NCBI RefSeq assembly: GCF_005869225.1 | Contig: NZ_SWFP01000008.1 | Location: 1-64,000 of the forward strand | DNA length: 64,000 nt | Source: Dyadobacter bucti | GTDB lineage: Bacteria > Bacteroidota > Bacteroidia > Cytophagales > Spirosomataceae | Reading direction: 5' to 3' | Part shown: positions 7,128-15,872 of the stretch, in pieces | Layout: every line of letters begins with the position of its first letter | Position numbering within the stretch: the stretch's first letter is position 1 | Made by a program: the position numbers and the translations under genes | Notes under the pieces: model-generated | The model's database searches: none | What the model saw: only the letters and a program-made list of their open reading frames with translations | What the model was told of the DNA's origin: nothing

Positions 7128-8260
7128 AGAATTTTGTTAAAGCCCTGTATGCTGATCTGCTTCACCGGATCGACCTGGTAATCAACGATATTGACTGTAT
7201 GGAGCATCACGAAGATTATCGTTCCAGGTTTATTGACAGTACACTCCAAAAGATCAGAGAGATTCGAACACCTATTCAGCAAGCATTAGAGATTGGTGCG
7301 TTGGAATATGACGCTTTATCTGGTAATTATATTTTTTTATATAACCGATTGAACCGTGAATTTAACGCCTACCATGCCTACCGTTTCCTAGCCATCAAGA
7401 ACTATGGAAATGCGGAAGTATTCTTTTATAGATTAATTACAAAGATCTACAAAGAACATCGAATCACATCATTACCACCAATTGTATCTACCATCAGTAA
7501 TCATGATTATTATTACTGGGCAGTTCCAATGTTTGAGATCATAGCAATACCTTCTGGAGAGGAAAACAGCCTGCTTAATTTACCTGATCTTTATCATGAA
7601 ATCGGCCATTTACTTTACTCGATGTACCAAGGTAGAAGCTGTGAATTATCCGGACTCGAAATAGACAAGCATTTTAAGAAAGAACTAGGTTCGCTTAAAG
7701 ACCGACGCCAATATGAACATTTCGGTTCAGAAGTTGAACGCGCAAAATACCTGTGGCAAGTTTCGTGGCTGGAAGAGTTTTCTTGTGACCTTGCCGGGAC
7801 TTATATGACAGGTGCTGCCTATGGCTGGACCAATCTTAAATTAATATCTGCCGATCACGGCTCGTCTAGGATATTTGACTATACTGATTCGCATCCAGCC
7901 AACGAAGCCCGAATGCGAATCATAATTTTGATGCTGGAAAAACTAGGATTACACAATGAAAAGAGAGAAATTGAATCTACTTGGCAAGTGTTTATGAGGG
8001 ATACAGAGATCTTCCGTCCACCGGTCTACCGCATACTGTTTCCTGATAAATTACTAAAGCTAATCATTGACGAGTTCGTTGACTTTTATGACAACGCTGA
8101 CCTTGCGCCTTGCACCGAATTGACAGGAGCTGCCGACACACCAATGGCGAACTTATTAAACGAGGCTTGGGTAAATGCCCAGAACAATCCGGAAACATTT
8201 AATATATATGAAACAAATGTGGTCAATGGGCTTTATGAAAAATTTGGCTTGCAACGTTAG
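7124..8260 (+). CDS. HExxH zinc metallopeptidase-like protein of the pAgo operon
   Basis: 378 residues. The motif DLYHEIGH has the two zinc histidines His158 and His162 with catalytic Glu159. Downstream, WLEEFSCDLAG (215-225) gives a third ligand (Glu217/218) and a conserved Asp222, the gluzincin pattern, and SHPANEARM (256-264) recalls the 'HP' segment of M48-like peptidases. No signal peptide or membrane helix is seen, so it should act in the cytoplasm. I cannot place it in a named family. It is the last gene of the operon and ends convergently on the helicase gene with a four-base overlap. It may cleave a regulator or an effector, as ImmA/IrrE-type peptidases do, but that is speculation. 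Confidence 0.7.
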   Translation: MKNFVKALYADLLHRIDLVINDIDCMEHHEDYRSRFIDSTLQKIREIRTPIQQALEIGALEYDALSGNYIFLYNRLNREFNAYHAYRFLAIKNYGNAEVFFYRLITKIYKEHRITSLPPIVSTISNHDYYYWAVPMFEIIAIPSGEENSLLNLPDLYHEIGHLLYSMYQGRSCELSGLEIDKHFKKELGSLKDRRQYEHFGSEVERAKYLWQVSWLEEFSCDLAGTYMTGAAYGWTNLKLISADHGSSRIFDYTDSHPANEARMRIIILMLEKLGLHNEKREIESTWQVFMRDTEIFRPPVYRILFPDKLLKLIIDEFVDFYDNADLAPCTELTGAADTPMANLLNEAWVNAQNNPETFNIYETNVVNGLYEKFGLQR

Positions 8261-10347
8261 AACAATTTTGCGCTTTGGCCGAGGTAGCTATTGACTATGT
8301 TAATTAATTCGTGGCCAAACTCATTTGCACGTTGTTCACCGAAATTCTTGATCAATGCAAGTTGGCTAAATGTTTTTGGCGTTTTTTTTGCGATTTCGCG
8401 CAACGTTTTTTCAGAGAACAGTGAATATGCAGGCACGGTTTTTCGTTCGGCTATATCTTTTCGCCAGGCAAGTAGTTTTTCATACAAATCTGGGTTCACT
8501 ATTTCCGGTGTCTTAACTTGAGCCATGGGTTTCCAGTTTTTAAAAGCTGGGCGATAACTCACTACGGCGTCCTGTCCTTTTTGTTGTATTACATAGCTGG
8601 AATCTGAATGCGAAACAGCCTCCAACAGAGCTATCCTACAGAGCATTACCGATTGAAGGTAATTATAACGAGTATAAAATTCCGCTTCATGATTTAAGGC
8701 GGCGACATTTAAAAAAGCCTGTTCAATAAACACTTGCGCGGCCACCAATTTTGGTAGGAAAAAATCAGCTGCTGCCTTGATGCGGTCTTTGCTAATCGCT
8801 ACGAGCTTTTCTGCCCTAGGTATGCTGATTTCCTTGTCAATAAAACGTTGACCCAATTTCTTGAGATCAGCGTCTACCATCTTCGTGTGTTGGTCCAATT
8901 CTGTCAATTCCTCCTGATTGGTCAGTACTAAGCAGAGTTTGTCAGCAAAAAGGTTCCAAGCAAAAGTAATGGCTGACATTTGAAAGACGTCACAAACCAA
9001 GTTGCGGTACGTATTTAGTTTGGCAATTTCCAAATCACTAATCGATGGCGATGTGTTGGTTTGCTGCCGCATGAACTCACGGATGGGCTCGCTTGTCTGC
9101 ACATTTTCGGCACGAATTTCTGTCAGCAACCGAATCCCTTCAAGATTGCGGCAACGACTGAGCGCGACATAGGTTTGTCCGGAAGCGAATGCGGAAGCTA
9201 CGTCAATGATGACTTTGTCAAATGTCAAACCTTGGCTTTTATGTATGGTGATCGCCCAAGCCAACCTCAAAGGAAATTGAATAAAAGTACCCGAGTTCGT
9301 TTCATCAATTTTTTGAGTATCATCCGAAATGGCAAATTTGACATTTTGCCAGGTCTCTTTTGGAACATCGCAGCTCGATCCATCATCCAAAAAAGAAACC
9401 GTAATGCTCGTCTCATTTAAAGAAGTTATCCTAGCAGTTCGCCCATTATAGTATTGCTTCTTACCTGAAGAATCGTTCTTGATGAACATTACCTGAGCTC
9501 CAACTTTCAACGCTAGCTCACGTTCTGCCGGAAATGTATCTGTAAAGAAATCGCCTGAGACATCCGCCTTATAAATAAATGTTTCGCCGTCCAGTGCATC
9601 GAGACAGTCCTGATTGATTTTCTGAACTTTTTCCACGTGTGTTGATAGCATCACGTAGTTTTCAGTTGAGACAACGGTGTACAGATCGGTACTAATCAAA
9701 TGCGCATTTAACTTCTGCAGCATTTCTGTAGTAACTTCTCCTTCACGAATTTTGTTGAGAATCTCAATAAATGCTAGATCATTCTGGCGATAAACTTTGG
9801 TAAGTTCAAATGTGATCAATCCACCTTCATTGATCACATTGCTATTAAAAAAGAATGGGCCAGAATAGTAGCGACTCAGAATACTCCAGTCTTTCTCCCA
9901 AACCGGGGGTAGTTGGAACAGATCACCAATCATCAATAATTGAACTCCACCAAATGGTTGGATAGAACCCTTAACCTGTCTCAATATCCGGTCAATATGA
10001 TCAAGTGTATCCGCCCGGACCATACTAATCTCATCAATAACCAATAGGTCAAGACGGATTAGCATCAACATTTTTTCGCGACTAATTCGTAAAGTTAGCA
10101 GCTCTTCGTCCGTTGGTAACTGGGGCCCTTGACCGATTTGAAAAAAAGAATGTATGGTACTGCCACCAGCGTTAATAGCAGCAATTGCTGTGGGTGCTAC
10201 GACCGCAAAATTCTTAGTGGTTAACGCTTTCAGGCGATGCAGAAATGTGGTCTTGCCAGTACCAGCCTTTCCAGTAAGAAAAATCGTTTGGTTAGATTCT
10301 TCCAAAAATTTGATAACCAGATCTTGTACGGATATTGCGCTTGCCAT
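8257..10347 (-). CDS. PIF1/RecD2-like superfamily 1B DNA helicase with C-terminal HRDC domain
   Basis: 696 residues. Walker A is LTGKAGTGKTTF (24-35), followed by APTAIAA (51-57), Walker B LLVIDEISMV (101-110), GDLFQLPPV (141-149), and the helicase motifs AITIHKSQGLTFDKVIID and YVALSRC. These define the PIF1/RecD branch, which unwinds DNA 5' to 3'. The last 75 residues (from PDLYEKLLAWRKDIAER) form an HRDC domain, a nucleic-acid-binding module also found in RecQ. The stop codon region overlaps that of the metallopeptidase by four bases. PIF1-HRDC helicases also occur as housekeeping genes in Bacteroidota, so a link with the Argonaute operon rests on adjacency. Confidence 0.85.
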   Translation of the reverse strand: MASAISVQDLVIKFLEESNQTIFLTGKAGTGKTTFLHRLKALTTKNFAVVAPTAIAAINAGGSTIHSFFQIGQGPQLPTDEELLTLRISREKMLMLIRLDLLVIDEISMVRADTLDHIDRILRQVKGSIQPFGGVQLLMIGDLFQLPPVWEKDWSILSRYYSGPFFFNSNVINEGGLITFELTKVYRQNDLAFIEILNKIREGEVTTEMLQKLNAHLISTDLYTVVSTENYVMLSTHVEKVQKINQDCLDALDGETFIYKADVSGDFFTDTFPAERELALKVGAQVMFIKNDSSGKKQYYNGRTARITSLNETSITVSFLDDGSSCDVPKETWQNVKFAISDDTQKIDETNSGTFIQFPLRLAWAITIHKSQGLTFDKVIIDVASAFASGQTYVALSRCRNLEGIRLLTEIRAENVQTSEPIREFMRQQTNTSPSISDLEIAKLNTYRNLVCDVFQMSAITFAWNLFADKLCLVLTNQEELTELDQHTKMVDADLKKLGQRFIDKEISIPRAEKLVAISKDRIKAAADFFLPKLVAAQVFIEQAFLNVAALNHEAEFYTRYNYLQSVMLCRIALLEAVSHSDSSYVIQQKGQDAVVSYRPAFKNWKPMAQVKTPEIVNPDLYEKLLAWRKDIAERKTVPAYSLFSEKTLREIAKKTPKTFSQLALIKNFGEQRANEFGHELINIVNSYLGQSAKLF

Positions 10348-10598
10348 GTCCGAAGTTAATCAATGCTTTCCAAAAGCTAATGTATAAATGGCTTTCTACA
10401 ATAATCGTTACGATGTGTGCAGATCCTATTTCAATTTCACGATGAAAAACGTTACAAAGACAACGAGGCAAAATGATTGTTTCTGCGTTGTGATGACAGA
10501 AGGATACATTTAAAGATTTAACGGGCTTTCTATTTCGCCAAATATCGTATTTGCTTTATCCGTTTTGAGGCGTTAGTATACCCAAGCTCTTTTACTAA

Positions 10599-10802
10599 GA
10601 GAGTAAGTATAGCAATTATTTTGAAGGAGAAATTGAAAGATTTCTTTTATACGGCTCTGAAATCGGTAAACAATCAAAAATTGACAACTATAAATCAATG
10701 TTTGGCGCACCACTAATAAAAGATCAGATAACGATTTGGAGGGTTACAAGTACCGAGTTGCAGGTGACTAACCTTCCAGAGGGAACGTGGTCATTTACTT
10801 AG
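10599..10802 (+). pseudogene. 3' remnant of an unidentified gene
   Basis: A frame of 67 codons follows a stop at 10596-10598 and ends with TAG at 10800-10802. It has no start codon except an internal ATG. The protein reads as a genuine C-terminus (FEGEIERFLLYGSEIG, then ITIWRVTSTELQVTNLPEGT). I do not recognise the family. It is probably a decayed gene end between the helicase and the frameshifted hydrolase. The rest of the 10348-10807 gap shows nothing recognisable beyond upstream DNA of the helicase gene. Confidence 0.35.
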
Positions 10803-10898
10803 TTGACCTATCCAAAAAATAGACTATTTATAGCTGGCAAACCAACTGCAGTTGCTAAATTCCAGATGTTTGGAACGATGACAGCTTCATTGTGAAGA

Positions 10899-12301
10899 TC
10901 AGTATTTACCCTTACGCTTCTGCATAAAAAGCCAATTCCAGATGCCGGGTGTCTCAGCAACTCGCTTACCGATATAATGGTCGGCGCCTGCAAACTCCGT
11001 GTAGCGAGGCTTGCTTCCTGCTTTACGAAGCGCATTGACCATTTCTTGGAATAGCTTACGGGCACAAGTAAGTCGTCGCTTCCGTGAAAGGCCCAGATGC
11101 TTACGCCCACCATGTTATCCACCAACCTTTCCTCACTTCCACCACAAACTGGAATAGCCGCCGCAAACATACCGGGATGGTTGCCAATAAGATGCCATGA
11201 GCCATAGCCGCCACCAGACTCACCGATAACATATCGTCGTAGCGTATCAATTCTGTATTGTTCTTCGAGAGAAGCTATTAATTCCATGATTGCAGAATCC
11301 ACGTCTGGATCCATCCATCCTTTTCCGACTTCACATTGCGGAGTTAGTAGGAAAGCAGGATGATCTCTGCGGTTGTCGTAATGTGCTAACACAGGGGCGT
11401 AGGAGCCCTGAACTTGTGCTACATTGTCCTGCCCGCGCGCTCCACCATGGTGTAGACAAAGAACAAAGGGATATTTTGGGGCTGAATCGTAGTCAAGCGG
11501 TTTCATCAGACGGTAAGGCATTTGTTCACCATCATCGCTTACAAAAAGATGCGGTTCAAACCGGTCTGCGAGGGCTTGTTCCGTTGCCGAAACATATCGC
11601 ACAGGCAGTGGAGCAATACTTTCTTCATAAAATTCGACACCTAGGGAGAGGGAAAGATAGCTAACGATAACGGATACGAGTATAAAACTAACCGACGACG
11701 CCCTCGGTATACTATTCGAACTTTTAATGGCCTTTACCTCTCCAAAAAAATGTATGATCCATAACCCTGTTATTGCGACTATAAGCCAGCTAAAACCAAA
11801 ATTAGCTTGCGAAAGAATTCCCTTCATTTGGAAATCGGCAAAGACGTTGTACCAAATCAATAGTGCTATCTGAGCAGTATCAACGCAAATAGATCCGATG
11901 CCAATCCATTTCAGCCAAGAATGCTCACGGCTCGTCAGAGCAACCAAACTTATCCCCAATAGCAAATTTGCCGCAGACACGGAGCTGTAAGAATAGTAAT
12001 ACCAGCTTTGAAAATTTTGATTAACCAGAATCTTGTAAACGATGGCTGTGTGAACCAACAACACAATCATACAAAGCCAGCTTGCCCGGAAAGGCCAGAT
12101 GTATTTACAGCCATAGCAATAAAGCATTACGATTATGCTGCAACATGCCTGTGTTATTGACACTAAGATAAAATAGGGCATAAATAAACCTAAGGCATAA
12201 ACCCCTTGTCCGACAACTTCTAGTATCGTCGTTATCAATATTTCCTGCAAAATCAGAATTGCAAAAAGAAAGATTGCGAAGTAGTAAAATTGTCTGTTCA
12301 T
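10899..12301 (-). pseudogene. Membrane protein with C-terminal PHB-depolymerase-like hydrolase, frameshifted
   Basis: The first about 225 residues hold six or seven hydrophobic segments. The rest is an alpha/beta hydrolase of the esterase/PHB depolymerase type, with LCLHHGGARGQDN, the nucleophile elbow GESGGGYGSWH and FHGSDDLLVPV. Near 11040 the frame slips after SYSKK: the annotated frame continues with unrelated residues to 10808. The neighbouring frame continues the family sequence (MVNALRKAGSKPRYTEFAGA, then DHYIGKRVAETPGIWNW) to a stop at 10899. One base missing from an A run explains it. The slip removes the catalytic His (ADHY), so the product is probably inactive unless this is a sequencing error. 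Confidence 0.7.
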
Positions 12302-12416
12302 GTGCTATGGGAAAGCGTTTTACCAAACTTATAGAAAACATTTCGGGGGGTTACTTTCAGAACTGTTAAAGTAAATCAAAATGGCAGTAACGACCGAACC
12401 TGAGCATTTTCAACAA

Positions 12417-12484
12417 TTCTCGAACAAACACAAATATTCTCGACTTTTCTCGACCAAACACGACCAAACACGACTATTTTCGAA
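12417..12484. repeat. Short direct repeats upstream of the mobilization genes
   Basis: Three copies of TTCTCGA (starting 12417, 12437, 12447) are mixed with two adjacent copies of CGACCAAACA (12451 and 12461) and related CGAACAAACA / CGACTATTTT units. They look like iterons or protein binding sites. They lie in the 427-base gap before mobC. The rest of that gap holds the upstream region of the frameshifted hydrolase and no gene I can support. Confidence 0.5.
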
Positions 12485-12728
12485 TAGGTTATCATCACCT
12501 TAGACGCTTCCGATCCTAAGTCAAATTTACCCAGGATAGGTAAATTCCATTTCAATCAACTAGCTTCACAAATCGGCTCAGCACCGGTTTCAAAGACTTT
12601 GAAATCCAAATGAGCCGCCTGCTTTGCGCGTCTGGCCAGATGTACGATTGTAATACAATCGCCGGTTGCTGCGCACCCGATCTGGCCTTCCCCTCCAAAG
12701 TCGGTCCAGGTTTGTGAAGGGATTTTTA

Positions 12729-13145
12729 ATGTTTGAAAGTGTAGATAGGATCGTGATGAAAGAAGAAAAATCGAACAAGACAAGGCATGTAATCTTCCGG
12801 TTGACACCCAAAGAATACGCCAATCTGGAAGCCAAACGCAGCCGCACAACATGCCGGAAATTAAGTGAATTTTTACGGCTTTTAATTTTCAACCGCCCAG
12901 TAACCGTCATCGAAAGGAACGGTTCACAAGATCAAATGATCGGTGAATTGTCGGAGCTGCGGGAAGAGCTCAATAGACTTGGCAACAACTTCAACCAGGC
13001 GACCAAACGCCTCAATGCGGTCAATCAAATTTCGGAATTTAGAAATTGGATCGCCAACTACGAAGCTGAAAGGACATCCCTATTTTCTATCTTGGACAAG
13101 ATCAAATCGCAAACTGATAAACTGGCAGACCGATGGTTGCAGTAA
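12729..13145 (+). CDS. mobC: MobC-like relaxosome accessory protein
   Basis: 138 residues if started at ATG 12729; a second ATG at 12756 (MKEEKSNKTRHVIFRLT) is also possible. The N-terminal part looks like a ribbon-helix-helix DNA-binding fold (HVIFRLTPKEYANLEAKRSR), followed by a C-terminal helical segment with the MobC-typical ELREELNRLGNNFNQATKRL. MobC proteins bind near oriT and help the relaxase open the DNA. The gene overlaps the relaxase gene by 13 bases, the standard order of Bacteroidota mobilization cassettes. Confidence 0.8.
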   Translation: MFESVDRIVMKEEKSNKTRHVIFRLTPKEYANLEAKRSRTTCRKLSEFLRLLIFNRPVTVIERNGSQDQMIGELSELREELNRLGNNFNQATKRLNAVNQISEFRNWIANYEAERTSLFSILDKIKSQTDKLADRWLQ

Positions 13146-14407
13146 TTCATACGAGCAGTCGGCTTCGGGCTGTGCTGCAATACAATGAGAATAAGCTGCA
13201 ACAGGGACATGCGGAATGCATTTCGGCTATCAACTATCCAAAGGATGCGGATGCCATGAGTTTTGATCAGAAGCTGAACCGTATTCAGAGACAACTCGCT
13301 TTGAACAAACGGACGAAGGTCAATACGGTTCACGTGTCCCTGAACTTTGATCCGTCGGAAAAGCTGAGTAAAGAACAGCTTGCGGAGATTTCGAAAGCCT
13401 ATTTAAAAGGTATTGGATTTGATAAACAACCCGCCCTCGTATACGAGCATCGGGACGCCGGTCACCCACATGTGCATATTGTGACGACCAACATCAAAGC
13501 TGATGGTAGCCGGATCTCACTGCACAACCTCGGCAAAAATCAATCAGAGAAAACCAGGAAAGCGATTGAGATAGATTTTGGATTGGTGAAGGCACAGGAT
13601 CGAAAAGCGCAGGAGTTTAATTTGAAGCCTGTCAGCATTAAAGCGGAGTATGGAAAGTCAGAAACTAAAAAGGCCATCGCCAATGTGCTCGACAAGGTTC
13701 TGAACGAATACAAGTTTACCACAATGGGTGAATTGAATGCAGCGCTCAACCATTATAATGTTGCTGCGGACATTGGCTCTGAGGGTTCGAGGATCAGAAA
13801 GAACAATGGCATCTTATACCACGTGCTGGATAAAGATGGCAACCGGGTTGGGGTGCCTATCAAAGCAAGCGACTTTCATTTCAAGCCAACACATAGAAAT
13901 CTGAAAGTGCGTTTTCTGTACAATGAGATGAATCCGAACCGTACGAAGGATTCGTTACGCGTGAAGAATAGTATAGATTTTACTTTGTATGGCAAACAAA
14001 ACGTGTCATTGCCCAGGCTGATCAATATTCTTCAAAAAGACGGAATCGATACAGTGATTCGGAAAAATGAAGAAGGCAAGCTGTACGGGATTACATACTT
14101 AGACCATCGTACGAAATGTGTTTTCAACGGAAGTTCATTGGGCAAGCAGTACAGTGCGAAGGGAATTACCGAGCGATGCATCGAGGATCCTTTTCCTCTT
14201 CATCAGCAAAAGTCTCAAAAGATGGGGCAGGATGTGGGGCAGGTTGCTGGTGCAAGTAATGTTTACCATGTTGGAAATGGTAGTTCGTTGGAGAATGGTA
14301 AGGCTCTTGATTCTCTGTTGTCTCCGGTTAATGATGGCGAGTATATACCGCATCAGTTGAAGAAGCCGAAGCGTAAGAAGCAGAAAGGGTTTTCGATGGG
14401 CTTTTGA
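13133..14407 (+). CDS. Relaxase / mobilization nuclease (MOBP-like, PF03432)
   Basis: 424 residues. The N-terminal tyrosine of the nicking motif is likely Tyr17 (LQYNENK), and the metal-binding motif is HPHVHIVTTN with His111, His113 and His115, preceded by YEHRDAG. The enzyme nicks oriT and pilots the DNA strand during conjugal transfer. The C-terminal half (about 200-424) is less conserved and ends in a basic tail. No coupling protein, mating channel or integrase is present nearby, so the element could only be mobilized in trans or is a remnant. Confidence 0.85.
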   Translation: MVAVIHTSSRLRAVLQYNENKLQQGHAECISAINYPKDADAMSFDQKLNRIQRQLALNKRTKVNTVHVSLNFDPSEKLSKEQLAEISKAYLKGIGFDKQPALVYEHRDAGHPHVHIVTTNIKADGSRISLHNLGKNQSEKTRKAIEIDFGLVKAQDRKAQEFNLKPVSIKAEYGKSETKKAIANVLDKVLNEYKFTTMGELNAALNHYNVAADIGSEGSRIRKNNGILYHVLDKDGNRVGVPIKASDFHFKPTHRNLKVRFLYNEMNPNRTKDSLRVKNSIDFTLYGKQNVSLPRLINILQKDGIDTVIRKNEEGKLYGITYLDHRTKCVFNGSSLGKQYSAKGITERCIEDPFPLHQQKSQKMGQDVGQVAGASNVYHVGNGSSLENGKALDSLLSPVNDGEYIPHQLKKPKRKKQKGFSMGF

Positions 14408-14419
14408 GTTATTGAAGAA

Positions 14420-14441
14420 TTGCGCTTGCACCACAGCGCAA
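14420..14441. repeat. Inverted repeat just after the relaxase gene
   Basis: TTGCGCT (14420-14426) and AGCGCAA (14435-14441) form a seven-base inverted repeat with an eight-base loop. A third TTGCGCT lies at 14581-14587, beyond the larger palindrome, so the motif brackets it. It could be part of an oriT or an element end. Confidence 0.45.
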
Positions 14442-14466
14442 CGAAAGGTACAAAGCAAAAAGCGAC

Positions 14467-14536
14467 GGCTGCAAATCCATAAGGCTATTTACCGCGGCTG
14501 TCGCCGCTCCTTAAACCGCCTTATGGATTTGCAGCC
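14467..14536. repeat. Large nested inverted repeat downstream of the relaxase
   Basis: A perfect 19-base inverted repeat (14467-14485 with 14518-14536, core GCAAATCCATAAGGC) encloses a second stem GCGGC-TGTC-GCCGC. Such nested palindromes next to a relaxase gene may be an oriT, a single-strand origin or a strong terminator. There is no T run on either side, which speaks against a simple terminator. The remaining 14408-14730 gap holds no gene I can support. Confidence 0.6.
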
Positions 14537-14730
14537 AAGGGCTGAACCCCGTCACATTTGCTTTGAATGGGGATGGGCGATTGCGCTGAGCTGAAAATAG
14601 TAGTATTTAAAATTAAGAATTATTATTTATTGACAAAGGGTATATCTTCAAATTTCAACTTGTTCTGGGTTATCGAAGGATTTTATACTCAGCGAGTGCA
14701 TAATCTCAACTAAATCGCCACTTGAATATA

Positions 14731-15180
14731 CTATTTATAATAATGCCGGGGATGTGGTTTTCGTATTGACGCACTATTAAATAAGTTTAAATCAAATTTA
14801 TATATATTAAAATTCCCATTAACGAGGACGACTTTAACCAAAATATCAAATTCGCCCCATCCATTTGTACAAAACCTAAAATATTGTTTACCCTTATAGT
14901 TCAGTGATTTAAAACAATCGTTTCCTGCATATTTATCCGTTACTCGACGGGTGGGATCCGGGAAAGTTTCATGAAGCGCATATTCGACGTAGCTTATTCG
15001 GTCTAAGTCTTCAATATTGTCCGGAACTACCCAAATACTCCAGTTCCAAGTAATATTACCATACTCGCCCTTTGCTTTAAAGCTGTCATTAACTATTGTT
15101 AGCGGTATTGACTTTTGAGCAATTCCGAATTGCGGCCCTACCAAAAACAGAAAGACAAATAATATATATTTCATTTGCAA
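14731..15180 (-). CDS. Secreted protein of unknown function
   Basis: 149 residues. The N-terminus is a signal peptide (KYILFVFLFLVGPQFGIAQ, cut after about residue 21), so the product is exported. The rest is a compact domain with no motif I recognise, containing two cysteines (NDCFKS and RFCTNG) that may pair. Its start overlaps the end of the upstream membrane protein gene by ten bases, so the two form an operon. Both may be cargo of the mobilizable segment, since they lie between its relaxase and the resumption of conserved genes. Confidence 0.55.
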   Translation of the reverse strand: MQMKYILFVFLFLVGPQFGIAQKSIPLTIVNDSFKAKGEYGNITWNWSIWVVPDNIEDLDRISYVEYALHETFPDPTRRVTDKYAGNDCFKSLNYKGKQYFRFCTNGWGEFDILVKVVLVNGNFNIYKFDLNLFNSASIRKPHPRHYYK

Positions 15181-15872
15181 TTTGTTAATACTATCTGGCT
15201 TTTTAAGAACTGCCCATCAGAAGAATTTTTGTTCATTGGTAAAAGTGACCTAATCGGAATATCTTCATTGCTTTTGTAGCATAGAAGTAGATCATCTTTC
15301 ACATTACCATCACCAAGGCGGTAGGGTGTGTAAGTGATCCGTTTAATCGAATAATCGATTAGATCTCCTGGTATATAGACCGTTATCACATAGGTTTGCT
15401 CCTTTGATGGTAGCTTCATTGACTTAGTCATTTTCAAGTGTCTCTGACCTTGTAAACTTCCTGTACCGCAGTCAAACTCCAGTTTCCCTCTGTTCGTATC
15501 AAATTTGAAATTATTGGGAAAAATTGCGAGGCATTCTATCCGGATCGGAGTCTTAGATAGCAGATCTATTGCTCTATTTTTTTCAACTTCCTTGTTTTTT
15601 ACTTCCGATAACAAATCGTTGTACAAAACCCCCATAACCTTCCTATCCAGGAAATAATTTAAAGCCCCATAGACTAACAAAATCAAAAGCAGAACAATTA
15701 AAGCATGGTCACTTGTTAATTTGATACTTTTGGAAGACAAATTACCTTCTAATGATGTGACTGACTGCTTTACGTTTGAATTGTGATACTTGATCAGAAC
15801 TATCCAAGCACTACTAATACATATCATAGCCGGAACTCCATAAATCAAGAAGTAAATGGCATATTTGGTCAT
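15171..15872 (-). CDS. Membrane protein of unknown function
   Basis: 233 residues with two likely transmembrane helices (about 5-27, and 54-73 LIVLLLILLVYGALNYFLD) and a soluble C-terminal domain of about 150 residues. No known motif is seen. It is the first gene of a two-gene operon with the secreted protein at 14731-15180, overlapping it by ten bases. Confidence 0.55.
   Translation of the reverse strand: MTKYAIYFLIYGVPAMICISSAWIVLIKYHNSNVKQSVTSLEGNLSSKSIKLTSDHALIVLLLILLVYGALNYFLDRKVMGVLYNDLLSEVKNKEVEKNRAIDLLSKTPIRIECLAIFPNNFKFDTNRGKLEFDCGTGSLQGQRHLKMTKSMKLPSKEQTYVITVYIPGDLIDYSIKRITYTPYRLGDGNVKDDLLLCYKSNEDIPIRSLLPMNKNSSDGQFLKSQIVLTNCK

Noticed and set aside
2093..10347. PIWI-RE system (PIWI-RE protein, DinG helicase, REase)
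   Set aside because: The PIWI protein here has the standard catalytic tetrad of long pAgo, and the helicase is PIF1-type, not DinG-type.
10808..10898. C-terminal extension of the membrane hydrolase ORF
   Set aside because: It is the out-of-frame tail after the slip near 11040; family sequence continues in the other frame to 10899.
12556..12910. Minus-strand ORFs opposite mobC
   Set aside because: They overlap the well-supported mobC frame and have no protein-like features.
14412..14594. A 60-residue ORF downstream of the relaxase
   Set aside because: It runs through the nested palindrome; the amino-acid sequence is a by-product of the inverted repeat.
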